From JBEKJU01 sp050011095 (GTDB lineage: Bacteria; Desulfobacterota; Syntrophorhabdia; Syntrophorhabdales; WCHB1-27), in the NCBI GenBank assembly GCA_050011095.1, contig JBEKJU010000164.1:1-16645 (forward strand): a stretch of DNA of 16,645 nucleotides, given 5' to 3'. The translations under genes were made by a program, and so were the position numbers. Of the stretch, positions 1 through 6,811 are shown piece by piece (the stretch's first letter is position 1; every line of letters begins with the position of its first letter). The notes beneath the pieces were generated by a model that saw nothing but the letters and a program-made list of their open reading frames with translations, was not told the origin of the DNA and did no database searches.

Positions 1-1058
1 CCATCCTCATCGACAACCTTCATTTCAATTTCGGGGACGAGGGGGATCCCGCACGAATTTGCCTTCTGGCGACCCCGCGCAGGCGTGACAGGATTGATGC
101 ACACAACGGGCGCCGCTTCCGTGGTGCCATACCCCTCGGAAAGAGACGTAAGCTTCTCATTCCAGGCCCGCAGTATCGGCTCGGGCGTCACCGCCGCGCC
201 GGTGACGGCATATCGAAGTTTTACCTTCTTTGCGTACTCATCGACCTGAGGGTGATTTACCAGAGCATAATACATGGTGGCAACGCCCATGAAGCAGGTA
301 GCCCCGTACTTTACCATCGCCTCAAACGTGGCCGTTGCATCAAAACGCTTCTGCCATACAATTGTCCCCCCCGACATCCACAGCTCTCCTACTACATGAC
401 TAAGCGCATAGGAATGAAATAGCGGCAGCGATGCAACACTTGTGTCTCTGTAGGTCGTCTCTGCCCAATCCGCGCAGTGTCGGGCGTTAGTCCACAAGTT
501 CAAATGGGTCAACATGACGCCCTTTGGGTGCCCGGTCGTACCCGAGGTATACAGAATGGCTGCGACATCATCGTCTTCCACTCTTACCGCATCAAAGTCC
601 TTCGAGAACTTCTCTACCCAGTTCTCGTACCCTATTTCGCTATCACTGCCCCGGCTCCCTACGACTATCATCTTTTTTATCCTGTTATCAGGCCGCGCGA
701 AAACGTTCCTCGGAACGTCGGCCACTTCCTGCGCCGTCACGAGGACCTTCGGTTCACAGTCTCCGACTATGTACTCCAACTCTTTTTCCTTCAGCATAAC
801 ATTGAGCGGGCTGACTATTGCGCCGATCTTCGTGACACCGAAGTAAAAGAAAATGGCTTCGGGGCAGTTCGGGAGGAACAGGGTTACCCTGTCCCCTTTC
901 CCTACCCCCAAGGCTATCAACCCGTTGGCCACCTGGTTGACGATTTGGTCAACCCTGCGAAAAGTCCATTGTCCCTGCTCCTCAAAGACCAGCGCGATCT
1001 TGTCGGGATGAGCCAGTGCGGAATTCTCAAGATAACTTGCGACATTTGGCGATCTCAT
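1..1058 (-). CDS. AMP-forming acyl-CoA synthetase/ligase, 3' end outside window
   Basis: Activates a carboxylic acid to its CoA thioester via an acyl-adenylate, feeding the beta-oxidation genes upstream. Reading the minus strand from the ATG at 1058 gives 352 uninterrupted codons to the window edge; the family is usually 500-560 residues, so the C-terminal subdomain is missing here. Residues 170-181 carry the adenylate-forming P-loop (YTSGTTGHPKGV), and YGTTE at about 310-314 is the A5 motif with the Glu that helps bind ATP/Mg. The N-terminus (MRSPNVASYLENSALAHPDK) is typical of soluble ligases. The start is preceded by a G8 tract serving as ribosome-binding site. It lies 175 bases after the thiolase stop with no clear terminator between, so probably shares its transcript. 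Substrate chain length, or aromatic versus aliphatic preference, cannot be read from the sequence. Confidence 0.9.
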   Translation of the reverse strand, partial: MRSPNVASYLENSALAHPDKIALVFEEQGQWTFRRVDQIVNQVANGLIALGVGKGDRVTLFLPNCPEAIFFYFGVTKIGAIVSPLNVMLKEKELEYIVGDCEPKVLVTAQEVADVPRNVFARPDNRIKKMIVVGSRGSDSEIGYENWVEKFSKDFDAVRVEDDDVAAILYTSGTTGHPKGVMLTHLNLWTNARHCADWAETTYRDTSVASLPLFHSYALSHVVGELWMSGGTIVWQKRFDATATFEAMVKYGATCFMGVATMYYALVNHPQVDEYAKKVKLRYAVTGAAVTPEPILRAWNEKLTSLSEGYGTTEAAPVVCINPVTPARGRQKANSCGIPLVPEIEMKVVDED

Positions 1059-1233
1059 GTCCCCCCCCTTTTTATTTTTCGTGCGTCGAGCCATTCATGG
1101 AAAAGAAGGGGGTACACTATGCCTTCGGGAATTATGCGGGAACTTGGTTGGCTCCATTCCGCCCCCTTCCATTTTCTATGTTACATCGATCGACAAAGTA
1201 TTCAAGGCTTCTGTCCACCATGCCACTTTTTGG

Positions 1234-2409
1234 TCACATCCTCTCCACAATTATGGCAAAACCCTGGCCGCCGCCCGCGCATAGGGTGGCAAGGCCGACC
1301 GTGAAATCCTTCTTTGCCATCTCATGGAGAAGCGTCACGACGAGTCTCCCTCCGGTCGCTCCTACCGGGTGGCCGAGAGAGATACCGCTGCCATTCACGT
1401 TGACGATCTCCCTGTCCCAATCCATCTCCCTCTCACACGCGAGGTATTGGGCGGCGAACGCCTCGTTGATCTCGATCAACTGTATGTCACGCAATTCCAT
1501 CCGGGCCTTTTTCAGCGCCCGCTTTGTCGCTGGCACAGGCCCTATACCCATGTAGGAGGGATCGACGCCCACGACCGCGTAACTCACGATCCTCGCGAGG
1601 GGCTTTACCCCCATGGTTTTTGCCTCTTCACCGTCCATGAGGAGCAGGGCGGCTGCGGCGTCATTCATGCCACACGCATTTCCTGCCGTCACCGTTCCTC
1701 CCTTTTTGAAGGCCGCGGGCAGCCGGGCAAGTTGATCCAGGGTGATATCGGACCTCGGGTGCTCATCCGTATCGAGGACCACTTTCTCGCCTTTTTTGTT
1801 CGCTAATACTATCGGGGTGATCTCTTCCCTGAATCTTCCCGCCTTCACCGCTCTTGACGCACACTGCTGACTGCGAAGGGCAAAGGTATCCTGCTCTTCC
1901 CTTGAGATTCCATACTTTTCGGCCAGGTTCTCGGCGGTCAAACCCATCCCGTCCCCTATCGGGTACTCCTGCATTCCCCGCCAGAGCATGTCGACCGCGG
2001 GCGTGTGCTGCAACCTCTGCCCCCATCTCGCGTTTGTCAGGATATAGGGCGCGGAGCTCATGCTTTCCGAGCCTCCCGCTATGACAACGTCCACATCCCC
2101 GTCGCGGATCGCCTGGGTTCCGCACATGATTGCCTGCATTCCCGATCCGCACGTGGCGACAATGTGGAAGGCCGGAGTCTCGATAGGGAAACCTCCTTTC
2201 ACCGCAGCAATACGGGCAACGTTCTGATCCAGCGGTTCGAAACAGTTTCCCAGGATTATCTGGCCTACCCTGTCTTTTTCTATTCCCGCCCTATCAACGA
2301 CCGATCCAAGGACGCTCGTGGCAAGCGAAACAGCGGAAATATTCCTCAGTGAGCCTCCGAACTCTCCTATGCACGTGCGCGTTGCGCCTGCAATGACAAC
2401 CTCCTTCAT
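1234..2409 (-). CDS. Thiolase (acetyl-CoA acyltransferase)
   Basis: Cleaves 3-ketoacyl-CoA with CoA to acetyl-CoA and a shortened acyl-CoA, or condenses two acetyl-CoA in the reverse direction. The 391 residues match the normal length of the family. The nucleophilic cysteine is C87 in VATCGSGMQ. The NEAFA motif is at 315-319, the catalytic histidine is H347 in GHPVGATGGR, and the second cysteine is C377 in CAGGGQG, so all active-site elements are present. The ATG at 2409 has a strong ribosome-binding site (AAGGAGG, 5 bases upstream). The gene is 132 bases downstream of the enoyl-CoA hydratase stop, and that gap contains a promoter-like sequence with an operator palindrome, so it may start its own transcription unit with the acyl-CoA ligase. 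Biosynthetic versus degradative use cannot be separated by motif, but the neighbours favour degradation. Confidence 0.95.
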   Translation of the reverse strand: MKEVVIAGATRTCIGEFGGSLRNISAVSLATSVLGSVVDRAGIEKDRVGQIILGNCFEPLDQNVARIAAVKGGFPIETPAFHIVATCGSGMQAIMCGTQAIRDGDVDVVIAGGSESMSSAPYILTNARWGQRLQHTPAVDMLWRGMQEYPIGDGMGLTAENLAEKYGISREEQDTFALRSQQCASRAVKAGRFREEITPIVLANKKGEKVVLDTDEHPRSDITLDQLARLPAAFKKGGTVTAGNACGMNDAAAALLLMDGEEAKTMGVKPLARIVSYAVVGVDPSYMGIGPVPATKRALKKARMELRDIQLIEINEAFAAQYLACEREMDWDREIVNVNGSGISLGHPVGATGGRLVVTLLHEMAKKDFTVGLATLCAGGGQGFAIIVERM

Positions 2410-2442
2410 AGTGCCTCCTTCCTTCTGTAATCCGGCTGAAGT

Positions 2443-2470
2443 ATTACAAACTAACCGGATAGTTAGTTAA
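2443..2470 (-). promoter_or_regulatory. Putative thiolase promoter with embedded TetR-type operator (site A)
   Basis: On the minus strand a -35-like TTAACT (2470-2465) and a -10-like TGTAAT (2448-2443, five of six consensus bases) are separated by 16 bases. The palindrome AACTAACCGGATAGTTAGTT (2449-2468), with perfect 7-base arms, fills the spacer. Aligned on its CCGG core, positions 2448-2465 match TAACTAwCCGGnTAGTTA at all but one base. An operator in the spacer would block polymerase, so repression of the thiolase-ligase unit by the local TetR protein is a natural inference. The palindrome is seen directly; the promoter boxes are weaker. Confidence 0.6.
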
Positions 2471-2541
2471 TCGGTACCTCATTTACGGCAGCACGGTTCG
2501 TCCCACGCCCCTCTTGTTTATTTCCGTATGTCGCGTAACAT

Positions 2542-3330
2542 CTATTTCCCTTTGAAACGAGGTTCCCTCTTTTCCACGAAGGCCTGAATGCCTTCCTTCG
2601 CATCGTCAGTCGTGCAGAGAAGACCGGCCAGGTTGCTTTCCAGTATGAGTCCCTGCTGCAGGGAAAGATCGACGCCGTCATTGATTGCCTCCAGCGCCAG
2701 GGAGACCGCGAGCGGGGCGTTTCTGCCGATCTTCTTCGCCAATTCCCGCGCGGCGTCAAAGAGCCCCTCAGCCGGAACCACCCTATTGACAAGTCCCATC
2801 TTCAAGGCCTCGTCAGCGCCGATGATGTCCCCCGTCAAGACGAGTTCCAGGGTTTTTGCCTTTCCCACGATATGGATGAGACGCTGCGTCCCTCCCCACC
2901 CCGGTAAGATGCCCACCGACACCTCGGGAAATCCGAAACGGGCCTTCTCCGAGGCGATCCGAAAGGTGCAGGCGAGGGCGATCTCACAACCTCCGCCCGC
3001 ACAGAGGCCGTCGACGGCGGCAATCGACGGTTTTCCCAAGCGGTCAAACACGGCAAGGACACGTTGGCCGAGGCGCGACCATTCCCTGCCGCCGAAGGTA
3101 TTCTTTCTCTCTTCCATGAAGACATTGATGTCGGCCCCAGCGCTGAATGCCTTCTGCCCCGCGCCGGTCACCACAACCACCCGGCAAGCCGGGTCATTCG
3201 CGCACGCGGCAAGAACGTCAAGGAGCGATTTCACTGTTTCTTTATTGACGGCATTCATGAATTTCGGCCGGTTGATCGTGATGAAGCCGATGTTCTCTTT
3301 TAGTTCGTAGAGGATCTCATCGCCGGGCAT
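2542..3330 (-). CDS. Enoyl-CoA hydratase/isomerase (crotonase family)
   Basis: Hydrates trans-2-enoyl-CoA to 3-hydroxyacyl-CoA, the second step of beta-oxidation. The 262-residue protein has usual crotonase length. The CoA and oxyanion-hole segments FSAGADI (62-68) and CAGGGCEIAL (110-119) are present. Both glutamates of true hydratases are found: E116 in GGCEIAL and E136 in FPEVSVGILPG, 20 residues apart as in mitochondrial enoyl-CoA hydratase. This argues for a hydratase rather than an isomerase or decarboxylase, although crotonase substrates are hard to predict. The ATG at 3330 follows GAGGTGAG by a suitable distance and lies 17 bases after the 3-hydroxyacyl-CoA dehydrogenase stop, so the two are probably cotranscribed. 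Confidence 0.93.
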   Translation of the reverse strand: MPGDEILYELKENIGFITINRPKFMNAVNKETVKSLLDVLAACANDPACRVVVVTGAGQKAFSAGADINVFMEERKNTFGGREWSRLGQRVLAVFDRLGKPSIAAVDGLCAGGGCEIALACTFRIASEKARFGFPEVSVGILPGWGGTQRLIHIVGKAKTLELVLTGDIIGADEALKMGLVNRVVPAEGLFDAARELAKKIGRNAPLAVSLALEAINDGVDLSLQQGLILESNLAGLLCTTDDAKEGIQAFVEKREPRFKGK

Positions 3331-3347
3331 AGCTCTCTCACCTCTAG

Positions 3348-4232
3348 TTAAGCAATTTCCATAGGCACCGGGTTCCTCGGGTCTGACCAGTCGTAGAAAC
3401 CCCTGCCGGTCTTTTTTCCATAATAGCCCAAGGTAACCAGACGTTTCAGAACAGGCGGCGGTGCGTATCGTTTTTCCTTGTATTCCTCAAACATCGTGTT
3501 GGCCGCGCTGTGTATCGTGTCAAGGCCGATGAAATCCGCCAGCGCCAGCGGTCCCATGGGATGGTTGCAGCCAAGCTTCATGGCCGTGTCGATATCCTGA
3601 ATGGAGGCGACTCCCTCGCCCACAGCCCTCATTGCATCAAGCAGGTAGGCCGTAAGCAGGAGGTTCACGATGAAACCGGCATTGTCTTTTGCTATAACGG
3701 GGACTTTCTTGATGGATTTTACGAAGGCGGTGGCGGCGTCAACTAGTGCGGCAGGGGTGGCCACAGTCTTCACCACTTCAACCAGGGACATAACGGGTAC
3801 GGGGTTGAAAAAATGGAGACCGATAAATTGCTCCGGTCGTGACGAACAGGCGGCGATCTCCGTGATTGGCAGGGAAGACGTATTGCTCGCCATGATCGTG
3901 TCTTTTTCAGAGATGGTGTCCAGGGCCATAAAAAGGTCTTTTTTTGCCTGCAGATTCTCCACAATCGCCTCAATGACAAGGCCGCATCCTTTGAAGGCAT
4001 CGAGGGACACCGTGCCATGCAGCCTGCCGAGACAGTTTTGCCCCACTTCCCGCGTAATGCCTCCTTTCTCGACTTGCTTTTTGATTGCCTCATTCACGCG
4101 GTGAAGTCCTGTCTCCAGGAGCGCCTCATTTGCCTCGCCCACGACCACCTCATAACCGTTAAGAAGAACAAGCTGTGCAATGCCCGCTCCCATAAGCCCG
4201 CATCCTACGACTCCGACTCGCCCGATCTCCAT
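3348..4232 (-). CDS. 3-hydroxyacyl-CoA (3-hydroxybutyryl-CoA) dehydrogenase
   Basis: Oxidises 3-hydroxyacyl-CoA to 3-ketoacyl-CoA with NAD+, between the hydratase and thiolase steps. I start it at the ATG at 4232 (294 residues) because GGGAGGTAAG lies just upstream; a longer reading from a TTG at 4250 would overlap the preceding gene and adds six residues with no family match. The N-terminal Rossmann motif is GCGLMG (residues 10-15). By alignment with the human enzyme, the active-site residues are S119 (SNTSS), the H140/E152 dyad (GLHFFNP, SLVEVV) and N190 (AGFIVN), all conserved. It is a stand-alone short enzyme like FadB2/Hbd rather than part of a large FadB/FadJ fusion. The start lies 7 bases after the acyl-CoA dehydrogenase stop, indicating translational coupling. 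Confidence 0.94.
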   Translation of the reverse strand: MEIGRVGVVGCGLMGAGIAQLVLLNGYEVVVGEANEALLETGLHRVNEAIKKQVEKGGITREVGQNCLGRLHGTVSLDAFKGCGLVIEAIVENLQAKKDLFMALDTISEKDTIMASNTSSLPITEIAACSSRPEQFIGLHFFNPVPVMSLVEVVKTVATPAALVDAATAFVKSIKKVPVIAKDNAGFIVNLLLTAYLLDAMRAVGEGVASIQDIDTAMKLGCNHPMGPLALADFIGLDTIHSAANTMFEEYKEKRYAPPPVLKRLVTLGYYGKKTGRGFYDWSDPRNPVPMEIA

Positions 4233-4239
4233 GTGTCCC

Positions 4240-5382
4240 TTACCTCCCAAGCACTTCTTTCGCTATTGTGATCTTCTCTATCTCCCTTGCCCCTTCGTAA
4301 ATCTCCACGATCTTTACGTCCCTATAGGCACGCTCAACCCCGTATTCGGCGATGTATCCGTAACCGCCGTGAAGCTGTAGCGCTTGATTCACGACGTCCA
4401 CGGCAATCTCCCCGGCGAAGAGCTTGGCTATGCTGACGATTTTCGGGTCGAACCTGCCGTTGTCGATCAACCAGCACGCCTTGTAGAGGGTGTTTCTCGC
4501 GACCTCAAGCTTGGCGGCCATCTCCGCTATCATGAACTGGACCCCCTGGAACGTACCGATCGGCTTGCCAAACTGCTTTCTCTTGAGGACATGCTTCACG
4601 GCCTTCTCGAAAGCGCCCTGCGCCGCACCCAGGCCCGAGGCGCCGGCCACAAGGCGGTTTATATTGAACAGGTACATGACCTGTTTGAAACCATCGTGCT
4701 CGATCCCACCCACGAGGTTCACCTTTGGTACACGAACGTTGTTGAGCGCAATCTCCGCGGTGTCGGATGCGCGTATTCCCATCTTCCCCTTTATTTTCGT
4801 CGCCTCGAAGCCCGGCCTGTCCGCCTCCACGATAAAAAAACTATGCCTGTTGTACCGATTTCCCTCGGGATTCGTGGAGGCAAATACAAGGAGGAAGTCC
4901 GCGATCGTTCCGTTCGTGATGAACATCTTGCTGCCGTTAATGACGTAGTCATCGCCGTCCCTTACCGCGGTCGTCGTTCCCATCAGGATGTCGCTGCCCG
5001 CATCGGGTTCTGTTATTGCGACACCCATGATCGCCTCTCCTGAAGGTATTTTGGGCAGGTAAAATGTTTTCTGTTCTTCAGTACCGAACTTCTGTAATAT
5101 CTCCGCCCCAAAGGCGGTAAGGATCAGATTCCCGCAACCCCCGTCCACCCTCCAGAATTCCTCCATGATCATGGCGGTCTCCGCAAAGCCTAGTCCGGGG
5201 CCTCCATACTTCTCGTCGATAAAGGCACCCACGAATCCCAGGTCGCAGGCCTTTTTCCAAACCTCTTTCGGAAACTTCTCTGCCGCGTCGTACTCGATCG
5301 CTATGTCCGCGAACTCGCCTTCCGCAAATTCCCGGGCCGCTTTCAGAATGTCTTTCTGTGTATCCGTCAGTTCAAAATCCAT
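4240..5382 (-). CDS. Acyl-CoA dehydrogenase
   Basis: FAD-dependent oxidation of acyl-CoA to trans-2-enoyl-CoA, the first dehydrogenation of beta-oxidation; electrons normally pass to electron-transfer flavoprotein, whose genes are not in the window. The ATG at 5382 gives 380 residues, the family norm, beginning MDFELTDTQKDILKAAREF; an upstream TTG-initiated reading of 402 residues adds a tail unlike the family. ITEPDAGSD (123-131) and MFITNG (153-158) are the flavin/substrate signature segments. QLHGGYGY (336-343) is the second family signature, and E363 in IYEGAREI is at the catalytic-base position of short/medium-chain enzymes. It is the first gene after two operator palindromes and heads the set with the 3-hydroxyacyl-CoA dehydrogenase and hydratase. 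Substrate specificity is not resolved; glutaryl- or cyclic acyl-CoA substrates remain possible. Confidence 0.93.
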   Translation of the reverse strand: MDFELTDTQKDILKAAREFAEGEFADIAIEYDAAEKFPKEVWKKACDLGFVGAFIDEKYGGPGLGFAETAMIMEEFWRVDGGCGNLILTAFGAEILQKFGTEEQKTFYLPKIPSGEAIMGVAITEPDAGSDILMGTTTAVRDGDDYVINGSKMFITNGTIADFLLVFASTNPEGNRYNRHSFFIVEADRPGFEATKIKGKMGIRASDTAEIALNNVRVPKVNLVGGIEHDGFKQVMYLFNINRLVAGASGLGAAQGAFEKAVKHVLKRKQFGKPIGTFQGVQFMIAEMAAKLEVARNTLYKACWLIDNGRFDPKIVSIAKLFAGEIAVDVVNQALQLHGGYGYIAEYGVERAYRDVKIVEIYEGAREIEKITIAKEVLGR

Positions 5383-5463
5383 GGCGCTCAGCCCCCTTTC
5401 TCTAAGATTTACCTTCATGCGGCCAACGCTCGTCGTGACACCCGCCACCGGGCAGAGGGATAT

Positions 5464-5481
5464 TAACTATCCGGTCAGTTA
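5464..5481. promoter_or_regulatory. TetR-type operator palindrome, site B
   Basis: The 18 bases TAACTATCCGGTCAGTTA match the TAACTAwCCGGnTAGTTA pattern at all but one position. Extended outward they form ATTAACT/AGTTAAT 7-base arms around a CCGG centre. The site lies 82 bases upstream of the acyl-CoA dehydrogenase start, inside AT-rich DNA that could hold the promoter; a -10-like TAATAT overlaps its downstream side on the minus strand, but no convincing -35 is seen. Confidence 0.6.
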
Positions 5482-5530
5482 ATTAAATTCGCCTCTGAAG
5501 CGCACAATGAGCGCAATGTTCCCTAGCCCG

Positions 5531-5551
5531 CCTAAAAGCCCACGGCTTAGG
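5531..5551 (-). repeat. Imperfect hairpin between sites B and C
   Basis: CCTAAAAGCC (5531-5540) and GGCTTAGG (5544-5551) can pair around a CAC loop with a two-base bulge. Read on the minus strand it is about 63 bases past the tetR stop and could weakly terminate the tetR transcript, but no long U-tract follows, so terminator function is doubtful. Confidence 0.25.
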
Positions 5552-5569
5552 TAACTAACCGGCTAGTTA
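5552..5569. promoter_or_regulatory. TetR-type operator palindrome, site C
   Basis: TAACTAACCGGCTAGTTA is the best copy of the motif: 6-base arms TAACTA/TAGTTA are perfect, and CCGG sits at the centre. It lies between the tetR stop and site B, 170 bases upstream of the acyl-CoA dehydrogenase start. Two sites with centres 88 bases apart ahead of the same gene could allow cooperative or looped repression, though that is inference. Confidence 0.6.
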
Positions 5570-5613
5570 AGTTGTAATTCCAATGATTGATGAATCATGT
5601 GTCTCCCCCCTGG

Positions 5614-6231
5614 TTAAACCCCCCCGGTGATGCCCTGTACCGTGATCTGCCTGTAAGCCTTGGCCAGTGATGCCCCATCGATAGTTTTATGGAACATGTA
5701 CCACTCGAGAAGCATGCCGTTCTGAATGGCGTTCACAAAGTGCGCCGTCATTTCACTATCCACGTCCTTCCCGACGGTTCCTTCGCTCTTCCCCTGCTCT
5801 ATGAGGCTTTTGAGGAAATGCAGCAGCTTGGTATAAATCGCGATTATTTTTTGCTCATGGCTCGCTCCGCTTCCCGTCAACTCGGCGGCCAGCGTCATGA
5901 AGCCCACGCAAAAGTCTCTGTGTTTATATGCAAATTCAGTTGTAATCTTGTGAAACTGCCTGTACTTCTCGATGAAATTTCCGTGGCTCTGCCTTAGTTC
6001 CACGATGACGCGATCCACGACGACCCTTTCATATTCATCGATGATGGCATCCAATAACGCGTCCTTGCTCTTGAAATGCCAGTAGAAAGCGCCCTTGGTC
6101 ACATGAACGGCGTCAGTGATATCCTGGATGGAAGTCCCCTTAAAGCTCTTGCGAACGAAAAGCCCTATAGCCTCTTCGGCTATTCTGTCTTTAATGTTTT
6201 CTGCTGCCTTGTGATGCATAGTTTTATTCAT
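5614..6231 (-). CDS. TetR/AcrR-family transcriptional regulator
   Basis: A 205-residue protein (from the ATG at 6231) with an N-terminal TetR helix-turn-helix around residues 33-52 (TSIQDITDAVHVTKGAFYWHF region), followed by the usual KSKDALLDAI segment and an all-helical ligand-binding domain. An upstream ATG at 6267 is in frame but lies within the predicted promoter, so I reject it. The gene is transcribed towards the acyl-CoA dehydrogenase, 231 bases away, and palindromes of one motif stand before the dehydrogenase, the thiolase and (half-matching) tetR itself. TetR proteins beside beta-oxidation genes commonly sense acyl-CoA or fatty acid and derepress catabolism, so this one is probably a local repressor released by an acyl-CoA intermediate. 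The ligand cannot be identified from sequence. Confidence 0.9.
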   Translation of the reverse strand: MNKTMHHKAAENIKDRIAEEAIGLFVRKSFKGTSIQDITDAVHVTKGAFYWHFKSKDALLDAIIDEYERVVVDRVIVELRQSHGNFIEKYRQFHKITTEFAYKHRDFCVGFMTLAAELTGSGASHEQKIIAIYTKLLHFLKSLIEQGKSEGTVGKDVDSEMTAHFVNAIQNGMLLEWYMFHKTIDGASLAKAYRQITVQGITGGV

Positions 6232-6287
6232 AACTATCCGTTTGGTATGTTTTAGAAATGCTACCATCCTGCTTTAGAAGTTGTCAA
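6231..6287 (-). promoter_or_regulatory. tetR promoter with half-matching operator (site D)
   Basis: On the minus strand a perfect -35 TTGACA (6287-6282) and a -10-like TAGCAT (6263-6258) are 18 bases apart, placing transcription start near 6250. On the plus strand, 6231-6240 reads TAACTATCCG, identical to the left half of the operator motif, while the right half (6241-6248) is degenerate. The site covers the predicted start of transcription and touches the ATG at 6231, fitting weak autorepression. Confidence 0.5.
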
Positions 6288-6811
6288 GAAAAAAATTTCC
6301 GCTCCTTTTTCATCAGGACTGCCCAAGAGGACGACGAGGGCGGCTGGAACATGCCGGCTTACGGGCGTGTAGGCTTAAGAGACGTTGGTACCTGTTGTAC
6401 ATTACTGTTCTCCGGCTCCTCCTTCCATCCCTGAGATAGTCGAATACAAGCTGAAAAGGGTTAAGGAACATGGCATCGACCGATGCGGACTCCATCCAGA
6501 TCAATGAAATACCGGGCAAGAAAAAGGTGACCGAGGACCAGAAGAACGCAACGACCGAGCACGCGGTGAAGACATGGAAGGGCATGGGACTCGACCCTGC
6601 GCTAATGGCCTTCGGGACCGCCATGATGGGAACGGAATCGGCCTTCGACCCGCATGTGAAGGGTCCGTCTAGATCAGGAAGGCCCTCAACCCCCTGTCTT
6701 GGGAGGAGAGAGCCTCTTTCGGTGATTCGGGGAAGGCTCCCCCAGCTCACTTAAAAGTTGCAGTTGATGCTCGCACTTCTGACGAAGCTCGCCGCCTTGA
6801 TTGACTACGGT
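6288..6811. other. Gene-poor segment between the two operons
   Basis: About 520 bases between the tetR promoter and the ureD stop with no intact gene on either strand. The plus-strand stretch 6379-6510 reads as a startless peptide (...SIPEIVEYKLKRVKEHGI...) ending in a stop, possibly a coding remnant that I cannot place. The lysozyme-like fragment from 6470 overlaps it in another frame. A 145-codon minus reading over 6313-6750 looks like an antisense shadow. I see no tRNA, CRISPR, insertion-sequence ends or convincing terminator. Confidence 0.5.
6470..6754 (+). pseudogene. Fragment of a lysozyme/SLT-like protein
   Basis: A 94-codon plus-strand reading starts at an ATG preceded by TTAAGGAAC, a plausible ribosome-binding site. 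Residues 38-66 (KGMGLDPALMAFGTAMMGTE followed by SAFDPHVKG) resemble the start of lytic transglycosylase/lysozyme-like domains, in which an ESxxxP motif supplies the catalytic Glu (here E56). After about residue 68, near the TCTAGA at 6668-6673, the sequence turns into an Arg/Pro/Ser-rich tail with no such resemblance and stops. The expected rest of the domain (Gly/Gln-rich segment after ESAFDP) is absent. I read it as a truncated gene relic, possibly from a phage or mobile region; a small functional protein is less likely. It is the only plus-strand coding candidate in the window. Confidence 0.4.

Noticed and set aside
1059..1233. Possible terminator or promoter between thiolase and ligase
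   Set aside because: No GC-rich stem followed by a U-tract, no operator copy and no convincing promoter boxes were seen in the 175 bases.
477..1304. Plus-strand reading frame of 275 codons
   Set aside because: Antisense to the acyl-CoA ligase and the thiolase end; both minus-strand genes have clear active-site motifs, so this is a shadow.
5583..5598. Inverted repeat ATGATT/AATCAT just downstream of tetR
   Set aside because: Short AT-rich arms with a 4-base gap and no T-run; it differs from the operator motif and is too weak to call.
6232..6267. Earlier tetR start at the ATG at 6267
   Set aside because: It lies between the predicted -35 and -10 boxes of a TTGACA promoter, upstream of the expected transcript start, and adds 12 residues not typical of the family. 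If the promoter is wrong this start could be revived.
6313..6750. Minus-strand reading frame of 145 codons in the gap
   Set aside because: Antisense to the lysozyme-like fragment, with no recognisable domain.
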